This document shows positions 32,041-45,100 of a DNA stretch of 64,000 bases, in pieces. The notes beneath the pieces are model-generated. The model was not told the DNA's origin. It ran no database searches and saw only the letters and a list, made by a program, of their open reading frames with translations. Position numbers and translations under genes: made by a program. This DNA is from Chrysomallon squamiferum (Eukaryota; Mollusca; Gastropoda; Neomphalida; Peltospiridae): contig CM022666.1 in NCBI GenBank assembly GCA_012295275.1, positions 507,501-571,500 of the forward strand, read 5' to 3'. The first letter of the stretch is position 1. Each line of letters starts with the position of its first letter.

Positions 32041-35000
32041 TTCAATTTATTGTACATTTTATTTCTTTATTTAATTGTTTCATTTATTAATTAATTTTTG
32101 TATTTATTTATTTATTTATTTTTATTTATTTATTTATTTTTATTTATTTATTTATTTATTTATTTATTGTATTTATATATCTGTTTATTTATATATTTAT
32201 TTATTTATTTATTTTTTTTACTTTTTTAATTTAATTTAATTTAATTTTTTATTATTATTTATTTACCTATTTATTGTATTTAAATATCTGTTTATTTATC
32301 TTTTTATCTTTTATTTTTTATTATTATTTATTTACCTGTTTTTTGCATTTCTATTTATTTTATCTATTTATTTATTTATTTATTTATTTACAGAGGTATT
32401 GAAGAAATTGCACACCAAGCTCTGCAGCATCTGAACACCTCCCTGGGGTCGTCTCCCCTGCCTAGAGTTATCTTTCCTAGCGACCCTGGCCTGCACAATG
32501 GGATGCTGCTGATCACAGGATCTAAAGGTTGTGGAAAGACGTGTCTGGGTCGAGCTCTGTGTCACTGTTTGGCAGAGTTGCCAACAGTCGCACACACGTT
32601 TGTCGTAGACTGCAAACCTCTGAGAGGTGAGAGATTATTCCTTTTATTCTGCAAACAGTTCACTATTGTTTAATACAAAGAATAAATAAATAATTATTTT
32701 AAAATCTGTTGAATATCGGTAGAACAAATAATTTTAAAAAGTATGTTTTGTTTCGCTTTACAAAGTGAATTAAAAATTGTTGTAATTTTAAACTTTTTTT
32801 TAAATGTTTAAAAATTAGAAAAAGAAATTATAAAATGATCAGTGATGTGTACTAATGTTGTAAATACTAATTTGAGTTATTCAAGCCAGCTTGCTTTGTT
32901 TTTAAAGCACTGTTTTTTTAAATGGCTTTGAGAAATAAAAATATTATTTTAAATGATTTCAGGTTTTAGATAAAACAGTTTTGTAATTTTAAATGGTTTT
33001 CACAGTGAGATATTAAAACAGTTTTGTAATGTAATTTTAAATGGTTTTCAGGTAAGTGAGATCAAAGTATTAAAACAGTTTTGTAATGTAATTTTAAATG
33101 GTTTTCAGGTAAGTGAGATCACAGTATTAAAACAGTTTTGTAATTTTAAATGGGTTTCAGGTAAGTGACACCACAGTATTAAAACAGTTTTGTAATTTTA
33201 AATGATTTTCAGGTAAGATCACAGTATTAAAACAGTTTTGTAATATAATTTTAAATGGGTTTCAGGTAATATCACAGTATTAAAACAGTTTTGTAATTTT
33301 AAATGGTTTCAGTTAAGTGACATCACAGCATTATTAAAACAGTTTTATAATTTAATTTTAAATGATTTTCAGGTAAGTGACATCACAGTATTAAAACAGT
33401 TTTATAATTTAATTTTAAATGATTTCCAGGTAAGTGACATCACAGTATTAAAACAGTTTTGTAATTTAATTTTAAAACAGTTTCACAGTATTAAAACAGT
33501 TTTGTAATTTTAAATGGTTTTCAGGTAAGTGAGATCACAGTATTAAAACAGTTTTGTAATTTTAAATGGGTCTCAGGTAATATCACAGTATTAAAACAGT
33601 TTTGTAATTTTAAATGGTTTCAGTTAAGTGAATCACAGTATTAAAACAGTTTTGTAATGTAATTTTAAATGATTTTCAGGTAAGTGACACCACAGTATTA
33701 AAACAGTTTTGTAATTATGTTTTTAAATGGTTTCAGGTAAGTGAGATCACAGTATTAAAACAGTTTTGTAATTATGTTTTTAAATGGGTTTCAGGTAAGT
33801 GACATCACAGTATTAAAACAGTTTTTAATTATGTTTTTAAATGGTTTCAGGTAAGTGAGATCACAGTATTAAAACAGTTTTGTAATTATGTTTTTAAATG
33901 GGTTTCAGGTAAGTGACATCAGAATATTAAGACAGTTTTGTAATTATGTTTTTAAATGGTTTCAGGTATGTGACATCAGAATATTAAAACAGTTTTGTAA
34001 TTATAAATGGTTTCAGGAAAGAGGGTGGACAACATTGTGAAGACTCTGGAAGCTTTGTTTGACGAGGCTGCGTGGCGACAACCCACAGTTATCTTCCTTG
34101 ACGATCTCGAGTCACGAGCAGGTCCGGAGACGGAGATGTCACCAGAAGCTTTGTACGCTGCGAAAGTCACAGAAGGTTTGTCAGCTTAAACACACGAACC
34201 AACCCATTCAAACCATTCAAACCTCAATCCTCTACACAGGCTATGTCTTTACTTAAAATGTAAAATAAACAATGGAAAACAAAGAATGGAACTGAGAAGG
34301 TTTGTCAGCTTAAACACACAAACCAAACCATTCAAACCTCCACACAGGCTGTGTCTTTACTTGTTATTCTTTTTCAATTAGCAGCATTACATGCACCTTC
34401 CCACAGACAGGAAAATGTTTTTCAGATCTTGGACTTATTTGAAAAGAAAAATTATATTTTTGTTTTTTTCTAAATACTTTGTTTTCAGTTAATTGTTTTC
34501 ATTTATTGCAGTTATAAAAAACATGGTGCGATTTGAAATCCATAATGATTCTAGGATTGCTGTCATAGCATCCAGCCAATCACCTTCCACGTTACATGCA
34601 AACTTGATGACATCACGAGGTACTCATCTAATCCAGGAGATCATTACAATTGCACCTCCAAATAAGGTATGTCATTATTACATCCATAAGACATTTAAAA
34701 AAAAAAAAAAAATAAACATTTCATTTATTTTAAATAGAATTATTTAAATTACATTAAGTAAAATATCAGTATTTTTCTCTTTCTATGTCTTAATCATAAG
34801 CTCATTATTTACAGTTTAATTTAATTTTTAATATATTAATTAAATTCTCTTTGACCTTTGCACCTGTAATTAACATACAGGAGGTTCATCAACATCTCTG
34901 CAAGCATGCTAACTGACGAGTTTGCATGTAACAAGCTTTGCTATTGGCTGTGGAAAATTAAGACAGCCTATCAGAAAAAACTATACATATGAGCAGAAAA

Positions 35001-35908
35001 TTGCAACTTAAATAGCATGTGGATTTAGAGAAAATAGTTCTTGTTTATGAGAATCATTTTGTTAAAATATATATTGTTCAGTGTTGTAAATAATTACTAA
35101 CAGATGTATAAAACATAGAATATAGACCATTTTGAATTTCTCTTTGCATTAAGTGATAACAGAATCCCTGCAGTATCATATTATTACATTTATATCTCTC
35201 CATTACAAAGCCTATATAATGTTTACATAATTGAAATCCTTGCTGTTATTGACACCCTCATGGTAACTAACAGATGAAACTCTCTTCATGTCAGCTTTAA
35301 TTTATTAACTGAATCTATTTTTCAAATCAGGATCAGAGAAAATCTATCCTGACTTCCATAATGAAAAACAAGACACACATTTCCAGAGACTGTCTGAACG
35401 ACCTTGACTTTGACCTCATATCCAGGGAAACGGAAGGTTTTGTTGCCCGGGACCTGGAACATCTTGTCAACAGAGCCATTCATGCAAAATTCCTCGGAGC
35501 ATGTGAGTTTGTGTTTTTATTATTACTACTACTACTACTGCTACTACTGTTACTACTACTGTTACTACTACTACTACTACTACTGTTACTACTGTTACTA
35601 CTACTGTTACTACTACTACTACTACTACTATTCTACTCTACTACTACTACTACTCTACCACTACTATTACTACTAGTACTCTACCATTACCATTACTACT
35701 AACACTTTTATTATTGTTTATTATTTTTATTATTATTACTACTACTGCTACTACTATTACTACTAACACTTTTATTATTGTTTTTATTATTATTATTATT
35801 ATTACTATTATTATTACTATTATTATTTTTATTATTATTACTACTACTACTACCACTATTACTACTAACACTATTATGATTATTGTTTATTATTATTTAT
35901 TATTACTA

Positions 35909-35940
<32 letters not shown>

Positions 35941-38242
35941 TGCTATAACAACTGTTCTACTAATGCTACTGCTATTACAACTATTATTATTATTTTTTTT
36001 TTATTTTCAATTAATTTTAATTTTTTATTTTTATTTAATTTTAATTTTTAATTTTTTATATAAATTGTTTTTTTTACATATACTTACTGTTCCTTTATTC
36101 ACTGCAGCATCTATGTCCAGCCCTGATCAGATAAAACTGACACAGAAGGAGTTTGAGGTTGCTTTAGATGGTTTTAAGCCTGCATGTATCAGAAATGTCT
36201 CCTTGCATCAGGCAGGGGAGCTAACTTGGGATGACATCGGGGGCCTGACTGAAGTTAAAAGAGTCCTCATTGAAACTCTTCAGTGGCCAACAAAGGTAAA
36301 GATTACATTTAAAAAAATAATAATAATCATGATGATGATAAGATTGAAAAAGAAAATTTGTTTCTGAAGAACTGTTAATGGTTTGTCTTTCAAAGTTATA
36401 AAGAGTACCAGTTTAATTTTTCAAATGTAATGGATGAAAATATTTGTTTTATACATTTCTAAAATACATTTTGATGATTTAAAAACACTGTTTATTTCTC
36501 TGTGTTTCCAAAACTGAGTTGTTTCTAGAACTGAGTTGTTTTCTAGAACTGAGTTGTTTCTAAAACTGAGTTATTTCTAGAACTGAGTTGTTTTCTAAAA
36601 CTGAGTTGTGTCTAAAACTGAGTTGTTTCTAAAACTGAGTTGTTTTCTAAAACTGAGTTGTTTTCTAGAACTGAGTTGTTTTCTAAAACTGAGTTGTGTC
36701 TAAAACTGAGTTATGTCTAAAACTGAGTTGTTTTCTAAAACTGAGTTGTTTCTAGAACTGAGTTGTTTTCTAAAACTGGGTTGTTTTCTAAAACTGAGTT
36801 GTGTCTAAAACTGAGTTATGTCTAAAACTGAGTTGTTTTCTAAAACTGGGTTGTTTTCTAAAACTGAATTGTTTCTAGAACTGAGTTGTTTTCTAGAACT
36901 GAGTTGTTTCTAGAACTGAGTTGTGTCTAGAACTGAGTTGTGTCTAGAACTGAGTTGTTTTCTAGAACTGAGTTGTTTTCTAGAACTGAGTTGTTTCTAG
37001 AACTGAGTTGTTTTCTAGAACTGAGTTGTTTTCTAGAACTGAGTTGTTTTCTAGAACTGAGTTGTTTCTAGAACTGAGATGTTTCTAGAACTGAGTTGTT
37101 TTCTAGAACTGAGTTGTTTCTAGAACTGAGTTGTGTCTAAAACTGAGTTGTTTTCTAGAACTCAGTTGTTTTCTAGAACTGAGTTGTCTCTAGAACTGAG
37201 TTGTTTTCTAGAACTGAGTTGTTTTCTAGAACTGAATTGTTTCTAGAACTGAGTTGTTTTCTAGAACTGGGTTGTTTCTAGAACTGAGTTGTGTCTAGAA
37301 CTGAGTTGTTTTCTAGAACTGAGTTGTTTTCTAGAACTGAGTTGTTTTCTAAAACTGAGTTGTTTCTAAAACTGAGTTGTTTCTAAAACTGAGTTGTTTC
37401 TAGAACTGAGTTGTTTCTAGAACTGAGATGTTTCTAGAACTGAGTTGTTTTCTCTGTTTTCAGTACCCACGGCTGTTTGCTGCATGTCCATTAAGAACTC
37501 AGTCAGGAATCCTCCTCTATGGAGCCCCAGGGACAGGCAAGACTCTGTTGGCAGGCGTGGTTGCCAAGGAGTGTGGTCTGAACTTTATCAGTATAAAGGT
37601 TTGTTATTTGCTAATGAGTGAATTATTTTATTTATTTATTTATTTATTTTATTTTATTTTTTTATTTATTTTTTTTTATTTTTTTGTTGTTTTTTTTGTT
37701 GTTAATTAGTGAATGACTGAATAAACTGATGGATGGATGGTTGAATGAATAGGTGGAAGAGTGATGCATGAATGAATAAATGAATATATGATGATCAATA
37801 AGTAAATGAATGAATAACTCATTTATATCTTGTATTATGATAAACATGTTATTACTGTATTCATTTTCTTTATTAGTATAATTTATATATTCAGTCATAT
37901 TGTTTATTTAATCATAAAATTAATGTGATTGATATTCACACAGGGTCCTGAGCTGCTGAGTAAGTACATAGGAGCCAGTGAGCAGGCAGTACGAGACTTA
38001 TTTTTCAGGTAAACATCCTCATCTGTCACTTACAGCATCTATAGTTTGTATGTAAAGAGTGTTTGTAACAATTTGTATGTATATTGTTCTAGTCATCTCT
38101 CTCTCATACTGTCTTTTTATTTATCTGTTGTTCATGTTTATTGTCAATTTGTCCCTCTCTCTGAAGTATCTCTTTGTTCTTTTTATTTTTGTTTGTCTGC
38201 CTTTTTTCTGTCTAAATCTTTTCTTCCTTCTCTCTCTCTCTC

Positions 38243-38274
<32 letters not shown>

Positions 38275-39177
38275 GATATACATATGTATGCTTAGTTGCC
38301 TGAGAAATGAAGTTTGCATGAAACACACCCACACCAAACACATACAAACAGACAAATGACACTTACAGAACAAATACAACCACATTAATGTCAAAATGTT
38401 CCAAAATGATGTTATATATCCTTTCATTCATTTATTCACATGCTCTGTCATTCATTCTGAACAAGTACAAAAAGTTAAATTTGCATCTCACCATAGCATA
38501 CAGCTTCTCCTCCTCCTCCTGTGCGAGACAGGTTGGTCTAAGTTCTAGATTGGGACAAAACGTCATATAGTGAACGACAGTCTTGTCTTTCACTCGCTTC
38601 TTCTCTCTTAATCTCACTGGAGACTCAGTCTTCTTAACACACTTTTCAATTGTTTGTCTTTATTCTATCGGACTCAAAGCCTTCCATCCAGTCATCTGCT
38701 TTCCTACTTCCAAGTTTTCATTCCTGACACAGTTGTCTCCCTCTACAGAAAAAAACAAAAAAAACATTCTGAAATATTGCACATTTTTTAAATTTTATTT
38801 ATTAAAGTAGAATTAGAAATGGTAACATTTTATTTTAAATGTTGTAACAGAATTTTAAACTGTAAACTTTGGAAACTGAAACCTAGTTTGTCTCTGTATA
38901 ATTTAAAAGTATCTACTTTACATAGATATATAACATTAATGTCTACCTTTTCATTTCATAGAGCCCAAAGTGCCAGACCTTGCATTCTTTTCTTTGATGA
39001 ATTTGATTCTCTTGCTCCAAGGTAAATTTACTTACTTACATATTTATTTATTTATTTATTTATTTATTAGTTAAACGCTCAGTTATATTTTACTATTTTT
39101 TTTTGTCCACTGCAATTATGTAATAATACTGCCACTTAAAATAGATTTAAAAGATTAATTGTAGGTGAAATAACAAG

Positions 39178-39221
<44 letters not shown>

Positions 39222-39868
39222 TAGAGAGAGCTATTATTATTTACTATTTTTGTATTTATAATCATCATTATTATTAGTTATTTTATTTTTATTTTTATTT
39301 TATTATTTTATCATTATTACTATCATTGTAATAACTAATGCTGTTGTTATCATTAGTACTACTACTATTATTATTATTATTGCTGTTGATGTTGTTGTTG
39401 CTGTTGTTGATGTTGCTGCTGTTGTTGCTGTTGATGTTGTTGATGCTTTTTGTTGTTGATGTTGTTGATGCTGTTTTTGTTGGTGATGTTGTTGTTGTTG
39501 CTGTTGTTTTTGTTACTGTTGTTGATGTTGTTGTTGATGTTGATGTTGTTGTTGATGTTGATGTTACTGTTCTGTGTTTCGCAAGGCGAGGACATGACAG
39601 TACGGGTGTCACAGACAGAGTGGTCAATCAGCTGCTCACACAGCTGGACGGAGTCGAAAGTCTGAGCGGTGAGTTTGTTTTGTTTTACTCACTGAATTAA
39701 ATCTGTCAGTAACATGTTCTCTGTGAGTCAGAGCAGTTTTACACAATCGAGAGTTCAACAAATATGGCTACTGATGTGAATATGATAAGAATGTATTTAT
39801 AAGTTTTTTTATATCTTTAGCTTCTGTAAATGTTTTCAAAGCATTAGTAATATTATTTCTTTAAAGTT

Positions 39869-39912
<44 letters not shown>

Positions 39913-41466
39913 ACTTCTTTTATTTATTTATGGTTTATTTATTAACTTTTTTTTTTTTTGTCTTTTTTTATTTTTTTTTTTTTTTTATTTTTTTTTTTTA
40001 TTTATTTATTTATTTTCATATTTAGACATTTATTTGTTTATTTATTTATTTATTTATTTTCATATTTATTTATTTATTTATTTATTTATTTACAGGTGTG
40101 TATATACTAGCAGCTACCAGTCGTCCAGACCTGATTGATCCTGCGTTGTTGCGTCCTGGTCGACTTGATAAAAGTCTTCACTGCGGCCTCCCAAACAAAG
40201 TGAATATTTTATTTTAAAGTTGATCTTGCTGCTGGAATAGAAGATTACCTATTCAAATAAAATTAATCTGAACTGTCAGTGCTCACTGACTCTTAATACT
40301 GTCATCATCATCATCCTCATTATTAATAGGTGATCTGGACAATAAACTAGTACAAGAAAATAGAATTGTAAAGTGCGTGTGTTTCTAGGCTGTAACAGAA
40401 AACTGTGGCATGGAGTCCTAACAGTTAGATTTAAATCAGTGTCAGTGTTGCCACTTCTTAAACTGTGTTTTTTTATTTATTAGAAAATCAACTATCGAAA
40501 CTTAGTTTCAGTGTCTAAAATAAACCTTTACAGTTTAAAATTCTGTTACAGTATTTAAAATAAAATCTTACCATTTCTAATTCAACTTTAATAAATAAAA
40601 TTTAAAAAATGTGCAATATTTCAGAATGTTTTTTTTTTTTCTTTTTCTCTTTACTTAACAGAAAGAGAGGCTCTCCATCTTGAAATCCCTCACAAGAAAA
40701 ATGTATCTGGCCAGTGACGTCAATCTTCAGCAGATAGCTGACACGTGTGAGAATTTGACTGGAGCAGATTTTAAAGCTTTGCTTTACAACGCGCAGCTGA
40801 AAGCCATTCACGAACACACAGATCTCAATTACTTTGAAAAACGGACGACACTAACGAAGGGAGACAACTCCGACCATACTGAAGAATTAAGCACTGTAGA
40901 GGGAGACAACCGTGTCGGGAAGGAAGAGTTGGAAGTAGGAAAGCAGCTGCCTGGAAAGAAGGCTTTGAGTCCGATAGAAGAAAGACAAACAATTGAAAAG
41001 TGTATTAAGAAGACTGAGTCTCAAACAATTGAAAAGTGTGTTAAGAAGACTGAGTCTCCAGTGAGATTCAGAGAGAAGAAGCGAGTGAAAGACAAGACTC
41101 TCGTTCAGTATATGACGTTTTTTCCCAATCTAGAACTTGGACCAACCTGTCTCGCACAGGAGGAGGAGGAGAAGCTGTATGCTATGGTGAGATGCAAATT
41201 TAACTTTTTATACTTGTTCAGAATGAATGACAGAGCGTGTGAATAAATGAATGAAAGGATATTTAATATCATTTTGGAACATTTTGACATTAATGTGGCT
41301 GTATTTGTTGTGTATGTGTCATCTGTCTGTCTGTATGTGTTTGGTGTGGGTGAGTTTCATGCAAACTTCATTTCTCAGGCAACTAAGCATACAGATACGT
41401 TACATTTACATGTATGTATGTGACTGTTCATGCATACACATGCATATCTTTGTGTGTGTGTGTGTG

Positions 41467-41519
<53 letters not shown>

Positions 41520-42153
41520 GTTAGAGAAGACAGAGAACATAAGAGAATTTCAAACAGAGAAAGTAATAAACATGTATGAGAAGCCAAGTGATAAACTTTT
41601 ATTATTTATCTTCATTCTCACTTGAAATGTTACCCTTCACTGTTCACACCAAACATCAACAACAACACTGAGAAGAAAAACTTTTTCATGCACAGCTGTG
41701 ACATATTCAGCCATTAAGAAACCTTTTTGTATTGAAAAACTCACACATTTTAAATTTCTTTTTATATTTATTTTATATCCTTTTCAAAAACCGTTTATGG
41801 ATGAGAAGTAATTTCTAAAATTCCGCCACAATGCTTGGAGCAGCGGCCCGAAAACCTTATTACATCTGTCAAGAGAAAACCGAATTAAACCTGAGTGAAC
41901 GCATTATGTTTTGTGTGATACATAGATACCAGATTAACACAAATACTGCCTCAGGCATCATTCAGTAATAGACTGTAATGACTGTCAACAACAGGACCTT
42001 TCAGTCAAACTGAGAGCAGAGAATTAAGTTGAAGTGCTTCTTACAATACAAACTTGAAACACATTTAACACCTGCTATTTATTCCAGTGTGAAATTCTCT
42101 TCCCCTTTTCTTCACTCTTTTTTTTTTTTTTTCAGATCAATGTTGTTTTTTCT

Positions 42154-42190
<37 letters not shown>

Positions 42191-45100
42191 CTTAATACTT
42201 TTTATTTAATTTCTTTTCTTTCATTTTTTTTTTTATCTTCCATTACATTTTTTAATTATTTTTATGTTTCAGTTTATCATTTTATGATTTTTTTTCTTCA
42301 ACTTTTTAGAAAGATTCACTTTTTGTTTATCATCATCAATTTCTTTTACTTTTTCTTCTTTATGATTATTATTATTATTATTACTGTTTCAAGATTGAGG
42401 AAATTTACAAGAGAGAAAATATAAGGACTGACAAGATGATGATTTCAGAACCAGACTCAGGATATCACATGATCCAAGTCAACCAATCACATCTCTTGAA
42501 AGCTCTCAGTGAACTCCGACCTTCAGTGTCAGCAGAAGAACGTAAAAAATACCAGTATATGTAAGTATCTATGTTATAATAATAACAACAACCATAATAG
42601 TAATAACAATAATAAAAAAAATAATAATGATATGATAGTGACAAAATAATAGGTAAAACAACAAAAATAGATAAATATTGCCCCAAAATAACAAATATAA
42701 TTAATTATTGTGTATTATAATTTCATTACAATTAAATTTTATTTATCATGTTTTCCTTACAGGTCATTCCATGTCAAATCACACAAAACAATTTTTTTGA
42801 ACCTGACTGTCTCAGACATTTTTACACACACACACATACAGACATACACACATAAAAAAAAAGTGGATATTTATTAAATCAAAAGAAATGGTGATGATAA
42901 AAATATAACAACAACAACAACAACAATATATATTATATTGATAAAAATGGTAAGGGTGTCAAATCACCCAATGGGTTAAACCAGACTGTCTCAGATTTTT
43001 ATGAAACTTGGTATACTTGTTGATTAGGATCCCACAGCACCAAATCCAAAATTCTAGGCTAATCGGACCAGCAAAGTGGGGGATAGGCCCCGCACATTTT
43101 TGGATTTTGGGCCAAAATGAGCCTTACCACCAACCTTTGAACCTTCATAACTCAGGAACTACTGGGCCAATCATCATAAAATTGGTATTGTTGTAAAGAC
43201 AATATGACAAGATTTCCAAATCTGCCATTATTGTTCAGTTTGAGGATGTTGGGGTACACTGACCTTCTGACCTTTGTTATGACCTTGAAATTGACCTCGT
43301 GGATGACGTGATCTTGAGATGACCTTTAGTTAAATTGAATCTCCCACATGTTAACTAAAACATATAAAAGTTTCAGAGGTGTAATCTTTTTTGTTTAGCC
43401 ACAACATAGATTTAAAAAATGCATGTCTGCATGAATGATTGATACAATGCATTACAATGTACATTTTCTACATGTATAGGCTTCTCTGAGATCAAAAACT
43501 CATCTTTTGAGTCAAAATCCACCTGTCATGTCTGAAGGAATGCCTGAAGGATATGAAAAGATGCCAAATGGCATAACATGTTCTCACAATCAGGCCCAAA
43601 TGGTTAACAGGAAGTGTGGCTTCGGGCATGTCAGGAACTCCTTGAAGTCCCCTGGTAACTGAGCACATGGCAGTTAGTAGTTTCTACTAATAATACTTCT
43701 AGTACTCTGTCTATTCCCACTACCTTTTGTTCCTAGCTTTTTCTACTAATACTACATTGTTCGGTACTAGTAGTTACTTCTAGTACTGCTATTACTATTG
43801 TAACTCCCACTAGGCTCCTGTTATTACCAACATCTCCACTACTACTACTACTACTACCACCACCACCACCACTGGTATTACTTAGGTATACTGGATATAT
43901 CCTTCAGGCATTCTTTCAGACATGTCAGGTGGATTTTGACTCAAAAGATGAGTTTTTGGTCTCAGAGAAGTGTATACATGTAGAAAATGTACATTGTAAT
44001 GCATTGTATCAAACATTCATGCCGGCATGCATTTTTTAAATCTATGTTGTGGCTAAACAAAAATGATTACACCTCTGAAACTTTTATATGTTTTAGTTAA
44101 CATGTGGGAGATTAAATTTCAAGAAAGGTCATCTCAAGGTCACATCATCCACGGGGTCAATAACATATCATAACAAAGGTCAGAAGGTCAGTGTACCCCA
44201 ACATCCTCAAACTGAACAGTAATGATTTGGAAATCTTGTCATATTGTCTTTACAACAATACCAATTTTATGACGACTGGCCTAGTAGTTCCTGAGTTATG
44301 AAGGTTCAATGGTTGGTGGTCAGGCCCATGTTGGCCCAAAATCTAAAAATTTACGGTGCCATATCTCCCACATTGCTGGTCCGATTAGCCTAGAATTTTG
44401 GATTTGGTGCTGTGGGATCCTAATCAACAAGTATACCAAGTTTCATAAAAATCTGAGACAGTTGGGTTTAACCCATTGGGTGATTTGACACCCTTACCAT
44501 TTTTATCAATATAATATATATTGTTGTTGTTGTTGTTATATTTTTATCATCACCATTTCTTTTGATTTAATAAATATCAGCACATTTTTTTATGTGTTTA
44601 TGTGTCTATGGGAGTGTGTGTGTAATACTTTTTAAACAAGTGATGATCAGTGAAATTTAAATACTGTAAAAATAAACACATTTTATAATTGTTTAGTGAT
44701 CTCTGAAATTTGTATAACTGAACAAATTTTTTTTTCTGTTTGGAAGTACAAGCTTCCCCTGATTGATGTTCTGTTACTAACATATTTACCTGTATTCTGA
44801 CTACTTTATTTATATTTACATGTGGAGTTGTTTGGTGTTGTTTCTTTAAAACAATCACCTCAGTGCACCACACAGCCTTTCATTGACAAACACGTTCAAA
44901 CTACTCACTCCCACCTCATCTCTTTGTCCACCGTTCTTTTAACTATACACCTCATCTCTTTGTCCACAGTTCTTTTATCTATACACCTCATCACTTTGTG
45001 AGGATCACCCAAGACTTGTTTATCTTTCTGCTTATCTCACCCCTCTGTTTTCATCCCCTACCCCCATCTATCTATTAGTCTTGTCCGTGATTGACAAATA

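Larger units (their letters stand above)
36108..41186 (+). other. PEX1: PEX1 D2 AAA domain and following insertion, exons 12-18
   Basis: Exon 12 carries [13 protein letters not shown], exon 13 Walker A GAPGTGKT, exon 14 the pore-loop region [12 protein letters not shown], exon 15 Walker [12 protein letters not shown], exon 16 [18 protein letters not shown] and exon 17 the SRH with two Arg fingers. Exon 18 first gives the lid ([15 protein letters not shown]), then about 110 charged residues without an obvious human counterpart, including a duplicated 12-residue [12 protein letters not shown] block. Confidence 0.95.

Noticed and set aside
38388-38810. Short plus-strand frames in intron 14
   Set aside because: They read the antisense copy of exon 18 in the wrong direction and have no gene context.
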